Part shown: positions 1-8,402 of the stretch, in pieces | Layout of the letters: every line of letters starts with the position of its first letter | Numbering within the stretch: the first letter of the stretch is position 1 | Source: Fontisphaera persica | GTDB taxonomy: Bacteria; Verrucomicrobiota; Verrucomicrobiia; Limisphaerales; Fontisphaeraceae | DNA length: 64,000 nucleotides | Direction of reading: 5' to 3' | Assembly (NCBI RefSeq): GCF_024832785.1 | Contig: NZ_CP116615.1 | Location: forward strand, 620,001 to 684,000 | Notes under the pieces: model-generated | What the model was told of the DNA's origin: nothing | The model's input: only the letters and a program-made list of their open reading frames with translations | Database searches by the model: none | Made by a program: the position numbers and the translations under genes

Positions 1-230
1 ACGTCTGTGTCAGATGCAAACCTTGCGCCATCCACGGGTAATTTACCCTGACCGTGAGGATGCACAAGCAGATTTAGAAAAAACGGCACACAGATTGCTA
101 TCCCCGATGGAAATGGATTGGCCGGAAGGGGCGGGGGCTACAGCGGGCGTGCGTAAGCAGGGATGTTTTGATGAAGGCACGGCTTCCAACAGGTGATAGA
201 ATGCCCCTTCCCGTGTCCCAAGTTTAATCC
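1..230. other. Left-edge stretch with no supported gene
   Basis: A 60-codon open frame at 14-196 (+) has no recognisable motif, and a 111-codon minus-strand frame overlaps the end of the next gene in the wrong frame. Neither looks coding. This is probably the 3' flank of the minus-strand gene ending at 231. I see no clear terminator hairpin. Confidence 0.5.
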
Positions 231-1796
231 TCAAGGCAGAGTGACAGGTTGGCCCAGTGATTTGGCCCAGCGCAGGGTGGACATGAATTTGGGGGAAAGC
301 GCCGGGTTTTCGTCGTAATACTCCATGATGCCCCAACTGCCCCATTTGCTCCAGCGGCCCACGGAGGAAAAATAGCACAGGAGGCTCCCGCCCTCTTTTT
401 GCCAGGCGGCGTAGTATTTTTCGTAAATCTGGCCCATGCGTGGATGGCGGTTGGCCTGATGCAGGAGGCGGGTGATTTGGTCATTATTGGTGACTTCACC
501 CAACCCAACCATGTGTTGGCCGGCTTCGTAGGCGATCAATTGCAGGCCATATTTGTCTGCGATCTTTTTATTGCCTTGAATCCAGCGGATGCATTCCGGC
601 AGCGCTTTGTTTTCGAGGTAATCTAGAGCCTGGTCCACCGTCCAGGCCGCCACCACTGCTTCGTTAAGTTCCTTGCCCTCTTTGGGGATGTTGCAACTGA
701 TATACGGAGCGATGGCCAGGGCATCGGCTTGTTTATAGGCTTCCTGCCATTCCACAATGCGCTCGGAAACGTAAGGATTGGAGGCTTGCGAGGCCAGCAC
801 CCGCACCAGACGTTCGCGGCCGCCGAAGACTTCCTCCCAAATCTTGAAGATTTGCACGGAGCGATAAGCCGTATAGCGCCAGCCTGCTTCCCAAGGTTTA
901 TCGGCAAAGCCCAGTTTGCGTCCTTCCTCTCCCGCCCAGCGGCTTTGTTGGAACATGCCATTCCAGAGCTCATTGGAAAGCTCGACATACACTTTGGCCT
1001 TGGGATGCAAACGCGCTTTGACCAGGCGGGCAAATTGGCGCACGTAGTCGTCGTCCGCCAGATGGGGCATGCAAAACCAGGCATCGGCCTGTTGCCGGTT
1101 GCATAAGTCCACCATCACCTCGACAGGAATGCCGGCACGGGTCCAGGTGAATTCTTCGAGCTTGGGGCGGTCCGCCCATTTTTGCTGTTTGGAGTTGTTC
1201 GTCTCCTGCCAATCCATGAAGCGGAAACAGGCGATTCCCCGCCAGCGCTGAAGGAAAGCGGGATGAAACACCTGCTCGCGGTAATTTTTTTCAAAGCCGG
1301 GCATGATGACGCGGATGTTGCGGGGATGATTGGCTGGATTGACTTGGGTAAGCCGCATAAAAAAAGCCCCGCGGGAGGCGTCCACTTTGAACACAATGCG
1401 CCCCGGCTGGCGGGATACGATGGTGCCGTTGTTGAACTCAAACTGGCCCTCCCCGTCGTAAAGCAGGGTGTACTCACCGGAGGGATAATGCCCGCCCTCA
1501 ATGGTACACATCAGGGTTTCGGCAAAACAGTCCGGCTCCAACCGAGTGACATAGCCCAGCGAGTCCAACGACAGGGCAGGGCCTTTGCCCCAAGGCTGGC
1601 CTTTTTTCTGGCTAATCCACTGGCGTGCCAGCCGCGAAACATCCACAAAAGGCAGCTCGGTGTTCCAATCCGCCGGGCCGTTGAGGTTCATTCCCAGGCG
1701 CGGTTGTGGGGCAGGGGCGGCCGCTTGCGCAAGACTGGCCTGCGCTAAAACCAGGCCAAGGCCGAATACCAGGGCAAGTTGAAGAAGTTTTTTCAT
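231..1796 (-). CDS. Secreted GH-A-like glycoside hydrolase of unknown specificity
   Basis: 521 residues from the ATG at 1796, preceded by AGG four bases upstream; a longer frame to 1847 would add 17 residues before an obvious signal peptide (MKKLLQLALVFGLG...SLAQA), so it was not used. The C-terminal half looks like a TIM barrel. SNELWN places a Glu at about residue 276 as clan GH-A-type acid/base after Asn, and LIAYEAGQH places a second Glu at about 424 as candidate nucleophile. Residues about 30-175 look like a beta-rich substrate-binding region (GMNLNGPADWNTELPF near the start). Family knowledge supports exported glycan hydrolysis; the substrate cannot be read. It lies downstream of a Gfo/Idh/MocA gene on the same strand with an 82-bp gap, so a shared sugar-use transcript is possible. 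Confidence 0.72.
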   Translation of the reverse strand: MKKLLQLALVFGLGLVLAQASLAQAAAPAPQPRLGMNLNGPADWNTELPFVDVSRLARQWISQKKGQPWGKGPALSLDSLGYVTRLEPDCFAETLMCTIEGGHYPSGEYTLLYDGEGQFEFNNGTIVSRQPGRIVFKVDASRGAFFMRLTQVNPANHPRNIRVIMPGFEKNYREQVFHPAFLQRWRGIACFRFMDWQETNNSKQQKWADRPKLEEFTWTRAGIPVEVMVDLCNRQQADAWFCMPHLADDDYVRQFARLVKARLHPKAKVYVELSNELWNGMFQQSRWAGEEGRKLGFADKPWEAGWRYTAYRSVQIFKIWEEVFGGRERLVRVLASQASNPYVSERIVEWQEAYKQADALAIAPYISCNIPKEGKELNEAVVAAWTVDQALDYLENKALPECIRWIQGNKKIADKYGLQLIAYEAGQHMVGLGEVTNNDQITRLLHQANRHPRMGQIYEKYYAAWQKEGGSLLCYFSSVGRWSKWGSWGIMEYYDENPALSPKFMSTLRWAKSLGQPVTLP

Positions 1797-1878
1797 GAAC
1801 CTATAAATATGTGTTGCTCCTGCGCTTGGCGGGAGGGCGCCGGACATGGAATTCTAGCGTGATGGTGTTGTGCTTAAT

Positions 1879-3216
1879 TTAGATCACCGCGGGCACTTCA
1901 AACCCCTTGCGGCGTTCGCGGTCCAGGTATTGATTGGCTTCCGGGTCCTCGGGGAAGATTTCCTTGACCGGGTCCCATTTGAGTTTGCGGCCGGTCCAGC
2001 GGGCGATGTTGACCAGATGGCAGACGGTGGCCGAGCGATGGCCGATTTCGACATCGGCGGTGGGCAGTTTGCGGGTTTTGATGCATTGCAGCCAGTTCTC
2101 AATGTGCCCGGGGATTTTCGGCCGCTCTCGCATCAGTTTCTCATAAATGTCCTCGGGTTGTGAGTCCAGCCGCCCGCGGTCAATGCGCAGCCACCCTTTT
2201 TCCCCGTGCACCACACAACCAAAGCCTGGAGCATTGCCCGGCTCCACCACCACGCCGTTGGCGTATTTGAAATAGACCAGGGGCTCACTGGTGATTTTAT
2301 CGCCGCGCGCCTTGCTTTCCGGTTTGTCGTAGGTGGGCGCTTCAAACTTTTTACCCTCGGGCCAGATTTCCACCGGGCCACTGTCGTCCATGCCCAGCGC
2401 ATATTGAATCATGTCAAAGCCATGGGAGCCCCAGCCGGTGACCTCGCCACCGGAATGGCGCCGGAAAGACAGCCAGCCTGGCGCCGCCCAACCCGGTGAG
2501 CCGGGCTGGCCCACTTCGCGCGGTACATAAAGGGAGTTGCTGAAAGGCACCAGCGGCGCCGGGCCGCACCACATATTCCAATCCAGTCCTTCCGGCACCG
2601 GCTCGGGTGGCAGGTTATATTCCCAGGGGCTGGGATAATTGGAGGCCACCACTTTGGTAATCTTGCCCAGGCCACCGCTGCGCACAAATTCACACGCGGC
2701 CACATCCAACGGGTCAGAACGCTGCTGGCTGCCCACTTGGATAATCCGTTTGTATTTTCGGGCGGCGGTCACCATCCAGCGTCCTTCCTTGATGGTGAGT
2801 GACAGCGGTTTTTCCACGTACAAATCCTTGCCCGCCTGGCAGGCGTGCAACACGATGAGAATGCGCCAGTGTTCCGGCGTGGCCGTGACCACGGCGTCAA
2901 TGTCCTTCTGGTCCAGCAAATGCCGGTAATCCTGGTAAGCCGTCGCCCCCAGGGCAGACGCATTTTTCTGAGCCCGCCCCAGGTGGACATCGGCGAAGGC
3001 GCCGATGCGGGCGGTTTTGCTGCGCAACGCGCCGGAAAGCAAACCGGTGGCCTGTCGGCCAATGCCAATGAAGCCAATGTTGATGCGTTCATTGGCCCCG
3101 GGCTGGCCATCGGCGCCCAGCACGTGGCGCGGGATGACGGTGGGGAGGGCAATGGCGGCGGAAGTGGCGAGGGTATGGCGCAGGAAATGCCGGCGCGAAA
3201 TGGTGAATGACTTCAT
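1879..3216 (-). CDS. Gfo/Idh/MocA family oxidoreductase, Tat-exported
   Basis: 445 residues from the ATG at 3216. The open frame extends to 3507, but the Tat signal (SRRHFLRHTLATSAAIALP, Arg8-Arg9) begins right at the chosen Met, so the extra 97 residues are rejected. An N-terminal Rossmann fold is visible (INIGFIGIGRQATG, about 45-58), and the family EKP motif lies at about 135-137 (VEKPLSLTIKEG), whose Lys is usual in catalysis or substrate binding. The family carries out NAD(P)-dependent oxidation or reduction of sugars and cyclitols; Tat-exported versions are abundant in Verrucomicrobiota and Planctomycetota. It is divergent from the aldose epimerase with a 64-bp gap that must hold promoters for both. 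Substrate unknown. Confidence 0.9.
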   Translation of the reverse strand: MKSFTISRRHFLRHTLATSAAIALPTVIPRHVLGADGQPGANERINIGFIGIGRQATGLLSGALRSKTARIGAFADVHLGRAQKNASALGATAYQDYRHLLDQKDIDAVVTATPEHWRILIVLHACQAGKDLYVEKPLSLTIKEGRWMVTAARKYKRIIQVGSQQRSDPLDVAACEFVRSGGLGKITKVVASNYPSPWEYNLPPEPVPEGLDWNMWCGPAPLVPFSNSLYVPREVGQPGSPGWAAPGWLSFRRHSGGEVTGWGSHGFDMIQYALGMDDSGPVEIWPEGKKFEAPTYDKPESKARGDKITSEPLVYFKYANGVVVEPGNAPGFGCVVHGEKGWLRIDRGRLDSQPEDIYEKLMRERPKIPGHIENWLQCIKTRKLPTADVEIGHRSATVCHLVNIARWTGRKLKWDPVKEIFPEDPEANQYLDRERRKGFEVPAVI

Positions 3217-3280
3217 ACGTGGGCATTTTGGCGGACACAAACCGGTTGTCAAGACAGGGGGGGCGGCGTAGGCTCTGGGC

Positions 3281-4405
3281 ATGATGCAAAACTTTGTGCC
3301 TCGCTGGTTATTGGTGGGCGTTGCCATGACGGGGGGCGCGTGGGCTGCTGTGCCTGCCCCGGTGGTGGAACGGAATGAGTTTGGCAAGACCGCCGATGGG
3401 ACGGTCATTGAGATTTTCACGTTGCGCAATGGCCGCGGCATGAGCGCCAGGGTCATGACGTACGGCGCCATTTTGGTGGACTTGCACGTCCCCGATCGGG
3501 AGGGCAAAACCCGCGACGTGGTGCTGGGTTTTGATCAACTGGAGCGCTATCTCAAGGGGCATCCCCTCTTTGGCAGCACGGTGGGGCGCTTTGCCAACCG
3601 CATCGGTGGCGCGCAGTTTGTACTCAACGGCCAGACCTACAAACTCGCAGCCAACAGCGGCAAAAACCACATCCATGGAGGACGCAGCGGCTTTGATAAA
3701 AAAGTCTGGAAAGCCGAGCCCTTTTCCACGGCAACGGCCGCGGGGGTACGGCTGCGTTACACCAGCCCCGATGGAGAGGAGGGGTATCCCGGCAATTTGC
3801 AGGTGACGGTGACCTATTCTTTGACGGCAGACAATGAATTGCGCATTGACTACGAGGCCACCACGGACAAGGACACCATCGTCAACCTGACCAACCACAG
3901 TTACTTCAACCTGGGCGGGCATGACAGCGGGGATGTGCTGGGCCATGAGTTGCAATTGTTCGCAGATTTTTACACGCCGGCGGACGAGGGTTTGATTCCC
4001 ACCGGTGAGATTGCCTTTGTCAAAAACACACCCTTGGACTTCACCCAGCCCACCCCCATTGGGGCACGCATTAAAGAACTGCCCAAGACTCGTGGCTATG
4101 ACCACAATTTTGTGTTGAAATCCGACGGAGTGACGCCGGCCTTGGGGGCGCGGGTCTATGAGCCGAAAAGCGGGCGGGTCATGGAAATGTGGACCACCGA
4201 GCCGGGCGTGCAGCTTTACACCGCCAATCACATGAATAATCAGCCGGGCAAGGGTGGAGCGGTTTATCAGCAGTATCAGGGCCTTTGCCTGGAAACCCAG
4301 CATTTCCCGGATTCCATCAACAAACCGCACTTTCCCAGCCCCATCCTTCGGGCCGGCCAAACCAAAAAATCCACCACGATTTTCAAGTTCAGCACGCGCT
4401 CCTGA
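3281..4405 (+). CDS. galM: Aldose 1-epimerase (mutarotase), exported
   Basis: 374 residues. It interconverts alpha and beta anomers of aldoses. Catalytic features are in place: NHIHGG (His130/132), TNHSYFNLGG with the expected catalytic acid His206, and CLETQHFPDS with the expected base Glu338. The family core is about 340 residues; the extra N-terminus (MMQNFVPRWLLVGVAMTGGAWA) reads as a signal peptide, so it likely acts outside the cytoplasm. Start is the ATG at 3281, where a second Met follows directly; the ribosome site is weak. It is divergent from the Gfo/Idh/MocA gene and followed after 111 bp by an AsmA-like gene. Neighbours point to extracellular sugar processing. Confidence 0.92.
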   Translation: MMQNFVPRWLLVGVAMTGGAWAAVPAPVVERNEFGKTADGTVIEIFTLRNGRGMSARVMTYGAILVDLHVPDREGKTRDVVLGFDQLERYLKGHPLFGSTVGRFANRIGGAQFVLNGQTYKLAANSGKNHIHGGRSGFDKKVWKAEPFSTATAAGVRLRYTSPDGEEGYPGNLQVTVTYSLTADNELRIDYEATTDKDTIVNLTNHSYFNLGGHDSGDVLGHELQLFADFYTPADEGLIPTGEIAFVKNTPLDFTQPTPIGARIKELPKTRGYDHNFVLKSDGVTPALGARVYEPKSGRVMEMWTTEPGVQLYTANHMNNQPGKGGAVYQQYQGLCLETQHFPDSINKPHFPSPILRAGQTKKSTTIFKFSTRS

Positions 4406-4516
4406 ATCGGGTGCCGCTTTGAAGACCCGCGGGCGCTGAATCGTCCCAGTTGAGGGATGGTGTTGGCGTTATAAGTGGAATTGAGCGATATTTTTCCTCC
4501 TGAACTGGAGAATTTT

Positions 4517-7500
4517 ATGAGTGATCAATCGCAGAAATCCCCCGCAGCGGGACGCCGCTGGCTGAAATGGCTGGGTTTGGCTGCCGGGGCGGTGGTTATA
4601 TTATTGGTGGCCGCCTACCTGGTGCTCACCAGCGGGTGGTTCGTCAAAAGCGTGGTGCTGCCACGGGCAGGTGAGGCCATGCAGGCCCGCTTAAGCGCAG
4701 AGGAGGCCCAGGTGTCTCCGTGGAGCGGAGTTGTGTTGGGCGGCTTCAAAATGGAAACCACCGGGGGAACGCCTTTGCTGGCGGTCAAACGCCTTTCCGT
4801 GCGGTACCCCAGCCTTGCCGATTTGCTCAAGGGCCGCATCATCCTGGATGAGGTTGCCGTGGATGGATTGGAGGTGCGGATGATGGAGGAGGCGGACGGC
4901 CGCAATAATTGGAGCAATTTGTTAAAACGTACCAGTGATTCCTCCAAGGCTCCACCCCCAACGTCGGCAGCGCCAGAGGTGCTGATTAAAAAGGTGGCCT
5001 TGGCCAATGCCACACTGACCTACCAGCGACGCCAGCCCACCAACGCTGAGTCCTTGGAAATCCACGGGTTGAACCTGACCTTGGAAAACCTGGGCAACCG
5101 GCAGACTGCGGCGATGAAGGTGCAGGCGCTGACGCGCTGGCAACAACTGGAAGGAACGAATGCGCACGCGCTGGGCAGCTCCCTCCAAATGGAAGGCAAA
5201 GTGGCTTTGGATGCCAACCTGGCCCCCGTTTCCAGCCAGGGGCGGCTGGCGATGGAGGTCCGGGAGGCTTCCGGGAAGTTCACTGAAACCCGTGCCTTGC
5301 AAGGGCAAATGGATTGGGATTGGACTCCCACGGAAATCAAACAAGGGACGCTGGCTTTCAGCCGCAGCAATCAACCGCTCGCCAACCTTCAGGTTCGCGG
5401 CCCCTTCCAACCCGCGCGCGGCGAGGGCAGGCTGGAGTTTGAGTTGGATCGCATTGGGGGCCAGGTCTTGAGTCTGGTGGCGGCGGCGGCCGGTTATTCC
5501 ATCCCGCAGGCCACGCTGTCAGCTCGGGGGCAGGTGGAATTCACCGACCAGGCCCAAACCATCAAGACCGCCGGCATCGTGGAAGCTGCCCAAGTGCGGC
5601 TGGCGCAAAAGGGACGAGTGACTCCCCCCACCGACTTGCAAATGCGTTTTGTGGTGGAGGTCCAGCAGGCCAAAGAACTGGCCAATATTCGCGAGCTCGC
5701 CCTGACCGCCAGCTTGAGCAACCGGCCGGTGGTGCAGGCCACCCTGACCAGACCCATGAGCCTGGCCTGGGGCGCCACGGGGGAGGCGGTGGAAGACTCC
5801 GAGTTTTTGCTGACGGTGGACCGCCTGGATTTGGCGGCGTGGCAGGCGTTGTTTCCAGACTATGAGTTGGGTGGTCAGGTGGATTTGCGGGCGCTGGTGC
5901 AGTCCCGCAAAAGCGGCCAGGTTTTAGCCTTGGATGTCCGGGGCGGCGTGCGGGACTTGCGTTGCAAGGTGGACACCAATCTCTTCACCGCGCCGGAGAT
6001 TCAGGCAGAGCTGCGGACGATTACCACGCAAATGCAGCGCACCGAACTGGCGCACTTGACGTTGCGGTATTTGGAAAAGGACGGCGTGGTGGTTTCGGCG
6101 TCTGCCACCGGCCACGTGGACCATGTGCGGCAGGATTTTCATCTGCATTTGGCCACCGAAACCGCCGTGCCGCAAATGTTGGCCAAAGTGGGGCTGACAA
6201 ACGCCCATTTTGTTTCCGGCACGGCGCAATTCCGGGGTGAGGTGAGGCAAATCAATCACGCGCCTTCCAATGCGCCCGCGCCGCGGCTGACTCACTCCAT
6301 CGTCAGCCAATGGCGCTTGAGCAGCCTGACGGGTAATTATGAGGGTTATCCGTTGGACCGTTTCAGCGCGGAAGTGGACAGCGATTTGTTGATGACCAAC
6401 CAACTCCTCATCATCCGCAAGCTGCAGGCGCGCGTGGCGCAATCCGGCCAGCCGGCGGGATACCTGGAACTGGCGGGCCAACATCATTTGCCGCAGACCA
6501 ACGGCCAGTTTTCCCTGCTGTTTTCCAACTTGAACGAGCGGCTTTTCCAAACGGCGGCCGCACTGCTGGGCTCCAATCGCCTGGATTCTGCGCGGGTGGA
6601 TGGCGCGCTGCAGATGGCGTATGCGCCCGGGCAGTGGTCGGTCACCGGCGGTGTGCGACTGGCAAATTGCGTTTTGAGTGACGTGGCGGGCACCTGGCCA
6701 CGAGAGCCGCTGGCCGCGGACCTGGTTTTGGATGTCAGCCAACGCGCCTCGGTGACTGAGGCCCGGCGGTTGCAGGCACGTTTTTCCCTGGGCCAGCGTG
6801 AAGCGGGCAGTATTGCCATGACCGGGCAATGGGACGCGCAGCGCACCAATGGCCAGTTCAAAGCCCAAGTGCAAGGCCTTAATGAACATGCCTTGCGGCC
6901 ATGGTTGGCGGCGGCCATGGCCCCAGCCACGCTTACAAGTGTCCAAATTGACGCGGACGCTGAGGGCCGCTATCAGCCCGGTGCCCAGACCTTTTTGAAT
7001 GCCACTTTGCAGATTAGTCAACTTCTCTGGCGGGATGCTGCCGGCCAGGCGCCTCCTGAGCCGCTGGCGTTTGCCTTGAAGTTGGACGCCGCTGCTTCGC
7101 AGCCAAATCGTTTGGAATTGCGCACCGCCAGTTTGCAGCTTACGCCCACCGCTCGCGCCACCAATCGCGTGCAGTTGGAAGGACAACTGGACCTGGCCAA
7201 CCCGGCCGCCATCACCGGGCGTTTGGCGATTGCCTCGGAAAGCCTCGACTGGACCCCGTATCATCGGCTTTTCCAGGCATTGTCGCAAACCAATGCCGTA
7301 GCTCCGCCCGCCTCTCCACCATCGCAGGCCGAAGCAGCTCCCAGGACATTGCCGCTGACCAATTTTGTCATTACAGCCCAAGCCGGTCGTTTCTTTTTCG
7401 AGGAAATGGCCGTCACGAATTTGAGTGCGCTGGTGCGACTGGACGGTTCCCGGCTGAGCATTACCAATCTGACGGCCAGCATCAATGGTGCTCCGGCCCG

Positions 7501-8380
7501 GGGGCGGTTGGATTTGAACTTGGGGGTGCCGGGCTACCAATATGATCTGGATTTGCAGCTCCAACGGCTGCCGCTGGCCCCGCTGGCAGCTTCCTTCCTG
7601 ACGCCCTCTCCGGATCCCTGGCAGGGGGATCTTTCGCTGGCACTGGCCATCCAGGGCACGGGCAGCACCGGCCCAAATTTGAAACAACATTTGAAGGGCC
7701 ATTTTCATCTGGACCTGACCAACGCGGCCCTGCGCATCAAGCAACTTATCACCCCGCCACGCGGCTCGGCAGTGACGCCGTCTCAGCAGTTCTTGCGGGT
7801 GCTGGTGGGCATATTGGACCCCTTGCTTAACGCGGTGGGCGGCGCAGTGGGCGTGCCCAATCTCATTGCCCAGCCCTTCAACACCTCACGGCTGCAAATG
7901 GAAATAGGGCAGGGGACTATTGAATTGCGCGATTTTACGCTGGCCAATTCCACTATCATTGTGGGTTCGCGGGGCCGCATCCCCATGGCTGACTTGCTGA
8001 TGGCCAGCCCGCTGGATTTGCCGGTGGAAATATCCCTGTCAGTGCCGCTGGCCCAGCGCCTGCAAATTGCCAGCGCCGCCCCGGGAGCCACCCACGTCAA
8101 ACTGCCCGACTTTGTCGTGGTGCGCGGCACGCTGGAGAATCCTCAGACGCGCCTGAACACCAAAGCCATTACCGGCACGGCTTTGCAACGCGTGGGCAAG
8201 GAAGTCGGAGGGGAAGCCGGCGCATTACTGCAGGGGGTGGGTAATCTTTTGGGCGGCGGCGCCAAACCGGTCACCAATGCTCCGGCAAAACCAGCGCCGC
8301 CCAGCCCGGCTCCGCCCAACACCAACGCGCCGATTAATAACCTGATTGATGATTTGTTCCGACCCAAACCCAAGCCTTGA
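4517..8380 (+). CDS. AsmA/YhdP-like large membrane-anchored protein
   Basis: 1287 residues from the ATG at 4517, preceded by CTGGAG at 6-bp spacing; an in-frame GTG at 4475 lacks such a site. One transmembrane helix lies near the N-terminus (WLGLAAGAVVILLVAAYLVL, about 17-37), then a long beta-rich region with repeated AsmA-style statements (LSVRYPSLADLLKGRI near 95-110, ITNLTASINGAPARGRLDL near 985-1005, a late VEISLSVPLAQRLQ) and a Pro/Asn-rich tail. AsmA-superfamily proteins are cell-envelope proteins tied to phospholipid transport or outer-membrane homeostasis. Here family membership is inferred from layout and motif style, and the exact member is unknown. The gene ends 22 bp from a convergent gene. 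Confidence 0.75.
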   Translation: MSDQSQKSPAAGRRWLKWLGLAAGAVVILLVAAYLVLTSGWFVKSVVLPRAGEAMQARLSAEEAQVSPWSGVVLGGFKMETTGGTPLLAVKRLSVRYPSLADLLKGRIILDEVAVDGLEVRMMEEADGRNNWSNLLKRTSDSSKAPPPTSAAPEVLIKKVALANATLTYQRRQPTNAESLEIHGLNLTLENLGNRQTAAMKVQALTRWQQLEGTNAHALGSSLQMEGKVALDANLAPVSSQGRLAMEVREASGKFTETRALQGQMDWDWTPTEIKQGTLAFSRSNQPLANLQVRGPFQPARGEGRLEFELDRIGGQVLSLVAAAAGYSIPQATLSARGQVEFTDQAQTIKTAGIVEAAQVRLAQKGRVTPPTDLQMRFVVEVQQAKELANIRELALTASLSNRPVVQATLTRPMSLAWGATGEAVEDSEFLLTVDRLDLAAWQALFPDYELGGQVDLRALVQSRKSGQVLALDVRGGVRDLRCKVDTNLFTAPEIQAELRTITTQMQRTELAHLTLRYLEKDGVVVSASATGHVDHVRQDFHLHLATETAVPQMLAKVGLTNAHFVSGTAQFRGEVRQINHAPSNAPAPRLTHSIVSQWRLSSLTGNYEGYPLDRFSAEVDSDLLMTNQLLIIRKLQARVAQSGQPAGYLELAGQHHLPQTNGQFSLLFSNLNERLFQTAAALLGSNRLDSARVDGALQMAYAPGQWSVTGGVRLANCVLSDVAGTWPREPLAADLVLDVSQRASVTEARRLQARFSLGQREAGSIAMTGQWDAQRTNGQFKAQVQGLNEHALRPWLAAAMAPATLTSVQIDADAEGRYQPGAQTFLNATLQISQLLWRDAAGQAPPEPLAFALKLDAAASQPNRLELRTASLQLTPTARATNRVQLEGQLDLANPAAITGRLAIASESLDWTPYHRLFQALSQTNAVAPPASPPSQAEAAPRTLPLTNFVITAQAGRFFFEEMAVTNLSALVRLDGSRLSITNLTASINGAPARGRLDLNLGVPGYQYDLDLQLQRLPLAPLAASFLTPSPDPWQGDLSLALAIQGTGSTGPNLKQHLKGHFHLDLTNAALRIKQLITPPRGSAVTPSQQFLRVLVGILDPLLNAVGGAVGVPNLIAQPFNTSRLQMEIGQGTIELRDFTLANSTIIVGSRGRIPMADLLMASPLDLPVEISLSVPLAQRLQIASAAPGATHVKLPDFVVVRGTLENPQTRLNTKAITGTALQRVGKEVGGEAGALLQGVGNLLGGGAKPVTNAPAKPAPPSPAPPNTNAPINNLIDDLFRPKPKP

Positions 8381-8402
8381 TCGTCTGGGGGGATGGGGCA
8401 TT

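Noticed and set aside
5924-7744. 606-codon minus-strand open frame
   Set aside because: Lies wholly antisense to the AsmA-like gene; composition is Gln/Arg/His-rich with no domain or signal, typical of a GC-rich shadow.
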